A DNA stretch of 9,864 nt from an uncultured Lachnospiraceae bacterium (GCA_910585255.1 CAJUEI010000143.1:1-9864); one strand, 5' to 3'. Positions 1 to 6,558 are shown, numbered from the stretch's first letter. Translations and numbers: made by a program. The notes: a model not told the origin generated them from the letters alone.

Positions 1-4
1 AGCT

Positions 5-53
5 ATGAGGTTATGAGCAAGTAGCGAAGCGGATTGCGAATATCCGATTTGAC
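5..53 (-). repeat. 49-bp dispersed repeat, copy 1
   Basis: On the minus strand this runs from GTCAAATCGGATATTCG to CTCATAACCTCAT. It matches positions 5296-5344 read on the plus strand at 46 of 49 bases; the three differences are all transitions. The two copies are therefore inverted and bracket a 5.3-kb block. Inside the unit, CGGAT-N7-ATCCG can form a short stem. The repeat overlaps the end of the leftmost gene and supplies its last 13 codons and stop. No transposase accompanies either copy, so a dispersed, MITE-like or recombination-site repeat is more likely than the ends of an insertion sequence. Confidence 0.85.
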
Positions 54-631
54 CCAGGATTTTCATTTTGGAATAGATACCTTTCCCATACCTGCGGTAA
101 TTTTTCTTTTATAAAAGAAGCATAGGAACAATCGGCTGCCTCTATCATATTTTTTTCCTTTAAATATTCAATACAGCAGGAATACCACCACTCTAGCTGC
201 TGCTCCGATTTGTCTTTAAAATAACCTATCTTCATCTTGCCTTGCTTCACATATTCCATAAATAAATCATATGCATTTTCTACTTGGACACTTTTTGTTA
301 CCTTAATAGGTTCTGTTGCCAATCTCGCACATGGAATATTTTTGAATGGAATAACTTGATTTTCTTCTGCGAAGACTTCATAGATATATCCGCTGACACC
401 CTCCGATACTTCTTTTAATGCATTTGGATACAATTCGTGATAAACAGGTATATCACTGCCTCTCTCAAAACCATAGGGAAACCAATAATAGGGTCTTTCT
501 ACAGCATTGCACAAATAAAATGCAGCAACTACGTCAATTGTTGTCATATATACATATGGCCGTTCATGGTCAGCCTGATTTGGCTTTAACACTTTAATAT
601 CTGCCGTGTTGCTTCCGTGATATAGTACCAT
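11..631 (-). CDS. ADP-ribosyltransferase-fold-like hypothetical protein, repeat-extended C-terminus
   Basis: A 206-residue soluble protein of unproven function. It opens with a LYHGS motif (His5) followed by a YVYMTT stretch (Tyr28). This resembles the His and Tyr of the H-Y-[E/Q] ADP-ribosyltransferase-like fold seen in DUF3990-type and RNA 2'-phosphotransferase-like proteins. I cannot point to a third catalytic residue, so the fold is an inference. The middle is rich in aromatic residues (RPYYWFPYGF, residues 46-55) and the C-terminal half looks helical. I chose the ATG at 631 because GGGAGG lies just upstream; a longer reading to 706 has no such site. The last 13 residues (194-206, starting SNRIF) are encoded by the 49-bp repeat, so the native end was probably near residue 188 and was altered by repeat insertion. 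It is downstream of, and on the same strand as, the kinase and small-peptide genes, but about 230 bp away, so it is probably transcribed separately. Confidence 0.7.
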   Translation of the reverse strand: MVLYHGSNTADIKVLKPNQADHERPYVYMTTIDVVAAFYLCNAVERPYYWFPYGFERGSDIPVYHELYPNALKEVSEGVSGYIYEVFAEENQVIPFKNIPCARLATEPIKVTKSVQVENAYDLFMEYVKQGKMKIGYFKDKSEQQLEWWYSCCIEYLKEKNMIEAADCSYASFIKEKLPQVWERYLFQNENPGSNRIFAIRFATCS

Positions 632-691
632 AACAGTTTCCTCCCTTTTCTTTTTTATAAATGAAACAGCTTTACATATCCGTTGAAAAAG

Positions 692-720
692 AAAATACCG
701 CATCAATAAAAGTTATACAA
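692..720 (-). promoter_or_regulatory. possible promoter of the 206-aa gene
   Basis: On the minus strand TTGTAT and TATTTT are separated by 17 bp, about 60 bp upstream of the chosen start at 631. The boxes are only moderate matches in AT-rich DNA, so this is tentative. Confidence 0.3.
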
Positions 721-747
721 AAAAATGGCAACGTGTATGAGCGAAGT

Positions 748-766
748 TTTTATTTTGAAAATAAAA
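748..766. repeat. AT-only 19-bp palindrome
   Basis: TTTTATTTT, a central G, then AAAATAAAA: a perfect 9-bp inverted repeat. It lies between the small-peptide gene and the 206-aa gene. With no GC pairs it would be a weak hairpin; it could assist termination in either direction or be chance in AT-rich sequence. Apart from this and the candidate promoter at 692-720, nothing clear is seen between 632 and 865. Confidence 0.35.
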
Positions 767-865
767 TAGCAGATATTTATAAAATTGAATTATAATTTTT
801 TCTCATGATTCCTATGCCGGCTAAAATCAGGAATGTTTTTCCTTTCCTCATATTCGCTGTTTTAT

Positions 866-994
866 TCACCCTAACCATCCCTGATAAAATGCGATTACTC
901 CCAAAATTGCACCTACCACCACCCCTGCCAATGTTACAACAATAACGATGGGATGTTCTTTCATCAATTTCCCTAGTTCTTTTAAATCATTCAA
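866..994 (-). CDS. 42-aa single-helix membrane peptide, TTG start
   Basis: A short reading frame of 42 codons beginning at TTG (994-992), 8-10 bp after a near-perfect AGGAGGAG ribosome binding site (1003-1010). The only nearby ATG is out of frame and stops at once. The peptide starts M-N-D-L-K-E-L-G-K-L, has a basic amphipathic head (residues 1-14), then one hydrophobic helix (about 15-37) with closely spaced glycines (GVVVGAILG), and ends YQGWLG. There is no cleavable signal site, double-glycine leader or cysteine, so it is not a typical AgrD or class II bacteriocin precursor. It lies about 170 bp downstream of the sensor kinase on the same strand. It could be a signal or immunity peptide for that kinase, a small membrane regulator, or a toxin-like peptide; I do not recognise the family. 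Confidence 0.55.
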   Translation of the reverse strand: MNDLKELGKLMKEHPIVIVVTLAGVVVGAILGVIAFYQGWLG

Positions 995-1006
995 TTTAAC
1001 CACTCC

Positions 1007-1093
1007 TCCTATGTTCTACAAACTTTTCTTTTAACAACACTGCTTTTTCCATTCCGGCTTTCCGCTATCCTCTTTTCCAACTTCCTATGTTCT
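1007..1093 (-). other. purine-rich gap with an 11-bp direct repeat around Shine-Dalgarno-like sequence
   Basis: TCCTATGTTCT (plus strand) occurs at 1007-1017 and 1083-1093. On the minus strand each copy reads AGAACATAGGA; the first leads into the ribosome binding site of the 42-aa peptide. The DNA between this point and the kinase stop (to 1163) is strikingly purine-rich on the minus strand, but its frames are broken by stops. It may be residue of a lost gene or a duplicated leader segment. Confidence 0.35.
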
Positions 1094-1163
1094 TCCCTGC
1101 ATTTCCAGATAGCGTTTTCCTACTCTGCTTTCACGCCTTCCTTTTCCGCCCTTTCTGTATACC

Positions 1164-2477
1164 TCATTTTGGAATGATCAGCAACACATGGAGAATAAAT
1201 ACATTCTCCCGTGTTTCTATACTCATGGCACCGCCATATTTTTCGGCTACTGTTTTTATATTGGACAGACCTGTTCCTTTTTTAAATATACCTTTTCCAT
1301 GGAAGCTGTTCTGAATTTCTATCATAAGAAAATCTCCCTGAATACACCCGGACACATAGATAGATTCTTCTATTCCTTCCTCTATAGTTTTACATGCCTG
1401 AATAGCATTATCCAGTGCATTTGACAGAACAATGCAGATATCAATATCCCGCAGACCACAGGGATATGGCAAAAGAAGGGAACAGTTCACAGCGATCCCC
1501 ATGCTTTTTGCAATCCCCAGTTTATTTCCCACCAAAATATCCACTACCGGATTATTGGTACTGCAGGGAAATGACATTTTTTCTGCCATATCGTCCATAT
1601 CCTCAAGATAGCTTACAGCCTCTTCCAGTTTCCCACTCTGCAGGAGCCTTTTTGCCACTACAATGTGATTTTTTATATCATGACGAAATGATTTTGTTTT
1701 GTCATAACGGGTTTTCGCTTCCTCCACATACTGATTTAGGGAATATTCTTCCTGTTCCAACAGTGATAATTCCGTACTAAGGCGAAAATTCTGCTGCAAT
1801 TTCTTATAAGTAAACAAGATGCAAAACAGACTGACAAGTCCCAAAAAATGCATAACAAACAACTGCCAATGATTAAATAGATATCCTGCCGATCCTTCGT
1901 CCACTAAGACCTCATACTGAAATTCAAATTCAATAGAATTGATGTACTCACTCATAATAAATATCATTAATATCGGGATGAAAACCAAAAACATCTGCTG
2001 CATTTCCGCTGCGGTATAGCAGGAAAAGTAACGATATACCATATAATAACAAAACCCGGTCAGCACCAGTGATGCCGCCTCACTGGTCAGCATAACTGCG
2101 ATACCAGTCGTATTATAAAAAACAGCAGGTATCAACAGATATAAAAGACCCATCAAGGATTTCACAACCCCATAGCAGAGCAGCATAATTTCAGTTGTCA
2201 GAGCCGCATGCAGAAGGGAAGACTTAAAATCCGCACGACAAACAAAAGTCCCGCATACCGTAAGCAAAAAGACAAGCATTACAAAACTGATTATCGTGCG
2301 AACCGGAATAAAATCGTTGACAATCACCGCACATACTGCAAATAGGAAATAAAAAGGAGCCCATATTTTCTTTTTCAAGATTTTTGCCAGAAAATAAAAC
2401 TGGAAAACCATCTCGGTTACACCCATAATATATATATTAAAAAAATCTAAAAACTCAGCCATTTTACCTGCCCCCAT
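1164..2477 (-). CDS. AgrC-like GHKL-domain sensor histidine kinase
   Basis: A membrane sensor kinase of 437 residues. The N-terminal 225 residues hold about six hydrophobic segments (near 11-31, 42-57, 62-80, 93-120, 126-148, 162-177, with another near 206-223), followed by a coiled dimerisation helix (about 226-262). The phospho-acceptor region is SFRHDIKNHI with His266. The ATPase domain shows an N-box (SNALDNAIQAC, residues 352-362) and a G-box (GTGLSNIK, residues 401-408). This layout is that of AgrC/GHKL kinases that sense extracellular peptides and phosphorylate LytTR-type regulators. The ATG at 2477 follows AGAGG at 8 bp; a second ATG at 2462 is possible. No response regulator lies on either side, which is unusual because such genes nearly always come as a pair. 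A good promoter with LytTR-like repeats sits directly upstream, so its expression is probably controlled by its own cognate regulator encoded elsewhere, or by one now lost. Confidence 0.9.
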   Translation of the reverse strand: MGAGKMAEFLDFFNIYIMGVTEMVFQFYFLAKILKKKIWAPFYFLFAVCAVIVNDFIPVRTIISFVMLVFLLTVCGTFVCRADFKSSLLHAALTTEIMLLCYGVVKSLMGLLYLLIPAVFYNTTGIAVMLTSEAASLVLTGFCYYMVYRYFSCYTAAEMQQMFLVFIPILMIFIMSEYINSIEFEFQYEVLVDEGSAGYLFNHWQLFVMHFLGLVSLFCILFTYKKLQQNFRLSTELSLLEQEEYSLNQYVEEAKTRYDKTKSFRHDIKNHIVVAKRLLQSGKLEEAVSYLEDMDDMAEKMSFPCSTNNPVVDILVGNKLGIAKSMGIAVNCSLLLPYPCGLRDIDICIVLSNALDNAIQACKTIEEGIEESIYVSGCIQGDFLMIEIQNSFHGKGIFKKGTGLSNIKTVAEKYGGAMSIETRENVFILHVLLIIPK

Positions 2478-2559
2478 ATGTAAAACCTCTTAATAATTCC
2501 TGCCCCTAAAAAACTTGTAAAATAGCATCCATAATCCGTCCTTCTCTTAATAAACTATT

Positions 2560-2588
2560 ATTATAACCTATCCGAAGTATTAAAACAA
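2560..2588 (-). promoter_or_regulatory. sigma-A-type promoter of the kinase gene
   Basis: On the minus strand TTGTTT (2588-2583) and TATAAT (2565-2560) are separated by exactly 17 bp. The start codon of the kinase follows about 80 bp downstream. The -10 is a perfect consensus; the -35 matches 4 of 6, which fits a promoter needing an activator. Confidence 0.65.
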
Positions 2589-2594
2589 TTTAAT

Positions 2595-2626
2595 TGTTGT
2601 GAAATGCTTTCTAAATGTCGTGAAAT
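2595..2626 (-). promoter_or_regulatory. tandem LytTR-like operator upstream of the kinase promoter
   Basis: Read on the plus strand, TGTTGTGAAAT (2595-2605) and TGTCGTGAAAT (2616-2626) are direct repeats with 10 of 11 identities and a 21-bp period, two turns of the helix. The nearer copy ends 6 bp from the -35 box. AgrA/PlnC-type LytTR regulators bind paired 9-bp direct repeats with this same period just upstream of -35, so this is probably the binding site of the kinase's missing partner. The repeat sequence itself is not one I can assign to a named regulator. Confidence 0.6.
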
Positions 2627-2652
2627 ACTATATGAAATATTCATACCATTCC

Positions 2653-5040
2653 TTACTCCAATGTCCGCATTTGATCCACTACACTATTTTTTCTGCAATA
2701 CAAGTCAGCCCATTTTGTAAGTACTAATTGAAGTATAAAAACCAATAAAACATATAAGAGAACAGGTACAACAGGGAAAGTATAATTTACAAAACCAAAT
2801 CCAGGTACATTTCCCACAGCAAAGCATATTGCTTTTCCAATCCCCAAACCGCAGATAAGGGAAGCAACAAAACTGCCAAATATTTGGCATGCATTTTCAA
2901 AGCCTATCATATAATAAAGCTGTCTGCTGTCCAAGCCAACCATACGAAACAATCCCATTTCTTTTTTTCTGGAAATAATAGTTGTCATACTGGTATTGAT
3001 CAGATTAATGATACTAAACATAAGAATAACAGCTAACAATGCATATGCCGCAATGGAAATTGTACTGAAAACACTTTTGTACTGCATTGTTATATCCCTT
3101 AATGTCTTCAGGTGCAACGTATCGCTTGCTGAAATCAACGAATGTAATTCATTCTCAATTCCGGCATAACTGTTTGTTTCTGCTCGGATTACAAACGCAC
3201 TGTTTGTATTATAGGGAACTATTTGTTTCATTTCGCCTGTTGGAAGGATAAAACTGGCAGCGTTGTCTCTGTCAAAAATAACAGCAGATATGGTATAGGT
3301 GAAATTATTTTGTGAGATGTTTCCTGCCTGTGAAAAGGTAACTGTATCACCTGCCTCATAACTCTTATGCAGATATTCTAATTCCGGGCTGCCCATGTTA
3401 ATAATAAGAGAATTTTCCCCTGTATAGTCACAATCCGGCAATACTCCGGTTATTACTCTGTTCTTTAATTCTTTATAATCCTCTGCGTTCATACTTCGGA
3501 TTGCTGTTTCTATTCCGTCTATCCTAGCACATATTTCCTGTTGGCAGATAATTTCTCTCACCCCATCTATCGACAAAATATACTGTTTCAATTCATCTGT
3601 CAGCAGATTGTTTTTTTGTATTTCTGTAAGAGAAAACGTAGGTGTAACCAATGCCCGGTTCAGTTCTACCACATAACTCCCCTCGTAAGGAAAACTCTGT
3701 TTTGCCCTTTGCTCAGGATCGAGAGAGGACAGCAGAGTAGAAATCCCTACAAACATCATTCCGCTCAAAATAAGGGAAGCAAAGGTTACTATACTTTTCT
3801 TCCTGTTACGGAACAAATTCATAACTGCAAGCGAAAATGGCGTAAGATGCTTCCTGCTCTTTTTCACCTTTTTTGTTCCGATATAACCACTATAACGGAA
3901 TGCTTCCACAGGTGAAACTGACATGGCAATCTTTGCCGGTTTCAAAATAGACAGCCTCACACAGACAAATACAGCCATTCCTGACAAAAATACAATTATA
4001 ATATCAGGAAAAAGCTGAAACGTGTTCTGATCTATCAGGAAGGACAACATTCCGCCTGTAATACAGCCAAATGGAATAAACCGAAGTGCAAGATAGTTTC
4101 CTTCTCTTAAAATAATCTGTTTAATCTGCTTCTTTGTAGTGCCAATTGTACGAAGCTGTCCAAAAGAAGTTACATTATTTATTACGGAAATATAAAATAT
4201 ATTGTAAACAACCAAAGAGCATATACCAATTAAAACCATCCCAACCAGCAAAACGGTCAGTATCGTCTCTTTTGACATATTGTTGCTGTCAATGTATAAA
4301 TTATTTATCTGAATATTATCTGCAGAAATCCCACAATCTACACCAATCTTCCGTATCATCTCTTTTAGTTCCTGATTTGTATATTCTTTCGTATCATGAA
4401 CCGAAATCATAGCTGCTACAGATCCGGCAGAAAGAGCAGGATCTTCCCGCACAAAATCTTGTGAAACAATCGCGTTATACGCAACCCTATTCCTATCATT
4501 CTCAGCAGTTGTCTGAATAAAACCTGTAATTCGAAAATCTCTTGTTTCTAACTGGCGGCTTGCCTGATTGCGGTAATGGACAGATATTGTATCACCAATT
4601 CCCGCTTTCAGATGTAAAGCGTCTATATATCCCTTTTCTACAAGCAGCTCGTCTGCCGCCTGCGGCATATCCCCTTTTGCCAGTATGATATTGGAGAGCT
4701 GCATGGTTATTTTATCAGAATATACTATGCCCATTGTAATCCCATTCTCTTGCTCCGTCATACCGACAGACTGATAAACACCTATACTTTGAATAAAGGG
4801 ATCTCTTTTCAACAAGAAGAGATTCTCCTGCGAGAGGTTTTGAAAAATTCCCTGATATGCAGTTAATGCCGCATATTCGTTTGTAATGTTATAAGCATAA
4901 GATGAAACAAATGCCATAACGATCGCAGCCATAAAAATAATACTTCCAATCAGACGATTCCTAAAGCGGTTCTGCTTAAGACGAGCAATGGATAACCTGC
5001 GGGTAACGGCACTGGTATCATTTTCAAAAGGCCATGTCAT
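2653..5040 (-). CDS. FtsX/MacB-type ABC transporter permease
   Basis: An intact 795-residue permease with two FtsX-type halves. It has a transmembrane helix at about 31-50, a large outside domain (51-258), three helices (about 259-284, 318-336, 346-362), a helix at about 417-438, a second outside domain (to about 650), and three more helices near the C-terminus. Each half has the cytoplasmic coupling segment typical of the family: FGQLRTIGTTKKQIKQ near residue 293 and SRKKEMGLFRMVGLDSRQL in the last third. Such permeases work with a LolD/MacB-like ATPase, often in peptide efflux, antimicrobial-peptide resistance or lipoprotein handling, and are often coupled to a sensor kinase. Its start at 5040 follows GGAGG and overlaps the stop of the upstream ATPase remnant by ATGA. 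That ATPase is broken, so this permease has no functional partner in the window and would need one supplied in trans. Confidence 0.88.
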   Translation of the reverse strand: MTWPFENDTSAVTRRLSIARLKQNRFRNRLIGSIIFMAAIVMAFVSSYAYNITNEYAALTAYQGIFQNLSQENLFLLKRDPFIQSIGVYQSVGMTEQENGITMGIVYSDKITMQLSNIILAKGDMPQAADELLVEKGYIDALHLKAGIGDTISVHYRNQASRQLETRDFRITGFIQTTAENDRNRVAYNAIVSQDFVREDPALSAGSVAAMISVHDTKEYTNQELKEMIRKIGVDCGISADNIQINNLYIDSNNMSKETILTVLLVGMVLIGICSLVVYNIFYISVINNVTSFGQLRTIGTTKKQIKQIILREGNYLALRFIPFGCITGGMLSFLIDQNTFQLFPDIIIVFLSGMAVFVCVRLSILKPAKIAMSVSPVEAFRYSGYIGTKKVKKSRKHLTPFSLAVMNLFRNRKKSIVTFASLILSGMMFVGISTLLSSLDPEQRAKQSFPYEGSYVVELNRALVTPTFSLTEIQKNNLLTDELKQYILSIDGVREIICQQEICARIDGIETAIRSMNAEDYKELKNRVITGVLPDCDYTGENSLIINMGSPELEYLHKSYEAGDTVTFSQAGNISQNNFTYTISAVIFDRDNAASFILPTGEMKQIVPYNTNSAFVIRAETNSYAGIENELHSLISASDTLHLKTLRDITMQYKSVFSTISIAAYALLAVILMFSIINLINTSMTTIISRKKEMGLFRMVGLDSRQLYYMIGFENACQIFGSFVASLICGLGIGKAICFAVGNVPGFGFVNYTFPVVPVLLYVLLVFILQLVLTKWADLYCRKNSVVDQMRTLE

Positions 5041-5204
5041 AATCTGCTGCCTCCTATCCTGTAATTCTTGGCACAGGTCTTAAAATCCAAGCTGCCAACT
5101 GGCTCTTTAGCCAGGATAATCATCGGTTTTGTAAGCAGAGTATAGATAATATTTAGCTCACTGTCATAATACTTTTTTAGGTCAATTGTTTGTAATAGAT
5201 TCAT
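5037..5204 (-). pseudogene. internally deleted ABC transporter ATPase remnant
   Basis: A 55-codon frame with a good ribosome binding site (AAAGGAGC) and a stop that overlaps the permease start. Residues 1-23 (MNLLQTIDLKKYY...) match the usual start of LolD/MacB-type ATPases. Residues 24-43 (LLTKPMIILAKEPVGSLDFK) match the region around Walker B (normally ALLTKP..ILADEPTGNLDSKTG). Everything between is missing: Walker A, the Q-loop and the LSGGQ signature. Most of the C-terminus (D-loop onward, H-loop) is also gone, leaving CAKNYRIGGSRL. The Walker B aspartate position reads Lys33 (AKEP instead of ADEP). The join may have formed between two 'RAL'-like stretches of the ancestor; that is inference. 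It cannot bind or hydrolyse ATP, but its translation may still couple ribosomes into the permease. Confidence 0.8.
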
Positions 5205-5270
5205 AATCAAATGCTCCTTTCAAGGCTTTTACCTATTGATAAGAACATTGTAGAATCCAAATGTCACAGA

Positions 5271-5310
5271 AATATCCGAAGCGGCAAAAGAATTAGTCAA
5301 ATCGGATATT
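5271..5310. repeat. 9-bp inverted repeat next to repeat copy 2
   Basis: AATATCCGA (5271-5279) and TCGGATATT (5302-5310) are perfect complements 22 bp apart. The second arm belongs to the 49-bp repeat; the first, with GAAGCGG beside it, looks like a scrap of another copy. It could form a hairpin in the leader of the ATPase-remnant/permease transcript, or record a partial duplication of the repeat. Confidence 0.5.
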
Positions 5311-5344
5311 CACAATCTGCTTCGCCACTTGCTCATAACCTCAT
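5296..5344 (+). repeat. 49-bp dispersed repeat, copy 2
   Basis: Reads GTCAAATCGGATATTCA...CTCATAACCTCAT on the plus strand. It is inverted relative to copy 1 at 5-53, with three transitions (G/A, C/T, T/C). It lies between the 3' end of the HxlR-type gene and the 5' leader of the ATPase remnant. Matching ends stop sharply on both sides, which defines the unit boundaries. Confidence 0.85.
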
Positions 5345-5382
5345 TATATACCATTTTACATGAAAAAATTTCGTCATACATA

Positions 5383-5703
5383 CTAACTATTTTTCTTTTT
5401 GTATTCTGTTCCCCATGAAAACATAGCATCCAAAATTGGTTTTAGGCTAAATCCTGTTTCAGTAAGTGTATATTCTACCCGCGGCGGTACTTCAGGATAA
5501 ATTTTACGGGTAAGCAGTCCGTTATCTTCCATTGTGCGTAAATTGGCAGTCAATACTTTCTGCGAAATGTTTCCAACAGATTTTTTTAACTCTCCAAAAC
5601 GCTTCGTACCTTCCAACAGATCACGGATAATAAGAACTTTCCAACGATCACTGATAAGCATTAAAGTAGTTTCTACCGGACAGGCAGGTAAATTTTTTTC
5701 CAT
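5383..5703 (-). CDS. HxlR-family winged-helix transcriptional regulator
   Basis: A 106-residue regulator of usual HxlR length. It has the family's N-terminal cysteine (Cys8, in ACPVETTLMLISDRWK), a RFGELKKSVGNISQKVLTANLR recognition region (about 36-56), the DNGLLTR turn, and the wing PEVPPRVEYTLTETG (70-84). HxlR proteins are dimeric repressors or activators; several use the N-terminal cysteine to sense electrophiles, quinones or disulfide stress. The ATG at 5703 has GAGGG six bases upstream; a TTG one codon earlier is too close to it. The gene is divergent from the oxidoreductase gene, and the 159-bp gap holds a likely shared operator, so it probably controls that gene and itself. Confidence 0.92.
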   Translation of the reverse strand: MEKNLPACPVETTLMLISDRWKVLIIRDLLEGTKRFGELKKSVGNISQKVLTANLRTMEDNGLLTRKIYPEVPPRVEYTLTETGFSLKPILDAMFSWGTEYKKKNS

Positions 5704-5739
5704 CAAAATCCCTCATTTCTTCACAATAGTTTCTTTTAG

Positions 5740-5798
5740 GTAACTACGGCACAATAAAGTGCTTACTTTACGTTTTCGCTCTACAGATATATTATAAT
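5740..5798 (+). promoter_or_regulatory. divergent HxlR/oxidoreductase control region
   Basis: Holds a near -10 consensus for the plus-strand gene (TATAAT, 5793-5798) with TTTACG 19 bp upstream. Just before it lies GTAACTACGGCAC / GTGCTTAC (5740-5766), which contains the inverted GCAC-N6-GTGC and GTAA...TTAC. This placement, abutting the -35 box, suits an HxlR operator. The exact operator is a guess from symmetry. Confidence 0.45.
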
Positions 5799-5862
5799 CT
5801 TGCAAGCGGAAAAAAGCAATCCGCAAATAAAATCAAAAAAGAAAACAGGAGGAATAAAAACT

Positions 5863-6492
5863 ATGAAAATTGCAGTTATTTGTGCGAACGGTAAAGAGGG
5901 GAAGTTAATTGTTAAGGAAGCTATTGCAAGAGGAATTGATGTTACTGCCGTTGTGCGTGGAGAAAACCAGTCTGCAGCAACAAGCGTTATCAGAAAAGAC
6001 CTGTTTGACTTAAGTGTAGCCGATTTGGAGGGTTTTGATGTTGTGATTGACGCTTTTGGTGCATGGACGCCGGAAACGCTGCCGCAGCACAGCACTTCTC
6101 TGAAACATCTTTGCGACCTTGTAAGCGGCAAAGAAACAAGGCTTCTTGTTGTCGGCGGGGCGGGAAGCCTGTATATAAACCCAGAGCATACCATACAGGT
6201 CATGGACGGGGCAGATTTCCCGGAAATGTTCAAACCACTTGCTTCCAATATGGGAAAGGCTCTTGATGAGCTTCGCACCCGAACTGATGTAAAATGGACA
6301 TATATCAGTCCAGCTGGAGATTTTCAAGCAGACGGGGCAAAAACCGGGAAATACATTTTAGGCGGTGAAGAATTGACGCTGAACGCTAAAGGAGAAAGCG
6401 TAATCAGTTATGCCGACTATGCCGTTGCTATGATTGATGAAGCATTAAATGGAAACCACATTCAGCAGAGAATTTCAGTTGTAACAGAATAA
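5863..6492 (+). CDS. NAD(P)H-binding oxidoreductase of the atypical SDR type
   Basis: A 209-residue single Rossmann-fold protein, cytosolic. It starts MKIAVICANGKEGK; the N-G-K-E-G at residues 9-13 is the nucleotide-binding turn, with Arg32 (VVR) at the end of the second strand, as in NADP-preferring relatives. LLVVGGAGSLY (94-104) and WTYISPAGDF (145-154) are the conserved strands of the NAD(P)H-binding PF13460/COG2910 group (NADH-flavin reductase-like). The Tyr-x-x-x-Lys of classical SDRs is not evident. ATG at 5863 is preceded by AGGAGG at 8 bp; a longer in-frame reading from 5800 lacks such a site and would overlap the promoter. Divergence from an HxlR regulator suggests an induced role in redox or electrophile stress. 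Its local GC content looks higher than that of the neighbouring genes. Confidence 0.85.
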   Translation: MKIAVICANGKEGKLIVKEAIARGIDVTAVVRGENQSAATSVIRKDLFDLSVADLEGFDVVIDAFGAWTPETLPQHSTSLKHLCDLVSGKETRLLVVGGAGSLYINPEHTIQVMDGADFPEMFKPLASNMGKALDELRTRTDVKWTYISPAGDFQADGAKTGKYILGGEELTLNAKGESVISYADYAVAMIDEALNGNHIQQRISVVTE

Positions 6493-6522
6493 GCGGATTG
6501 AAAAGTCAATCAGTCAACTATA

Positions 6523-6558
6523 GAAATCTCTCTGCCCCATAAAGGCAGAGAGGATTTC
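6523..6558 (+). terminator. hairpin terminator after the oxidoreductase gene
   Basis: GAAATC-TCTCTGCC pairs with GGCAGAGA-GGATTTC across a 7-base loop; a single bulged G interrupts the 14-bp stem. It lies 30 bp after the stop. The following T tract is poor (TTACATTTCC), so termination may be incomplete, but the stem is strong and marks the boundary before the macrodomain operon. Confidence 0.7.

Noticed and set aside
777..851. 24-codon minus-strand frame starting MRKGKTFLILAGIGIM
   Set aside because: Hydrophobic and close behind the 42-aa peptide, but it has no Shine-Dalgarno and is too short to support.
1415..1780. Plus-strand 121-codon frame within the kinase region
   Set aside because: Antisense shadow of the GHKL domain, whose motifs are clear on the minus strand.
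5226..5270. Promoter and ACATT-N9-AATGT operator ahead of the ATPase remnant
   Set aside because: A TACAAT-like -10 is present, but no -35 fits at normal spacing and the symmetry is only five bases.
5..5344. Composite transposon with the 49-bp repeats as terminal inverted repeats
   Set aside because: There is no transposase or recombinase gene in the block and no target-site duplication beside the repeats.
5781..6278. Long minus-strand reading frame opposite the oxidoreductase gene
   Set aside because: It is antisense to a well-supported gene, has no ribosome binding site and shows no family features.
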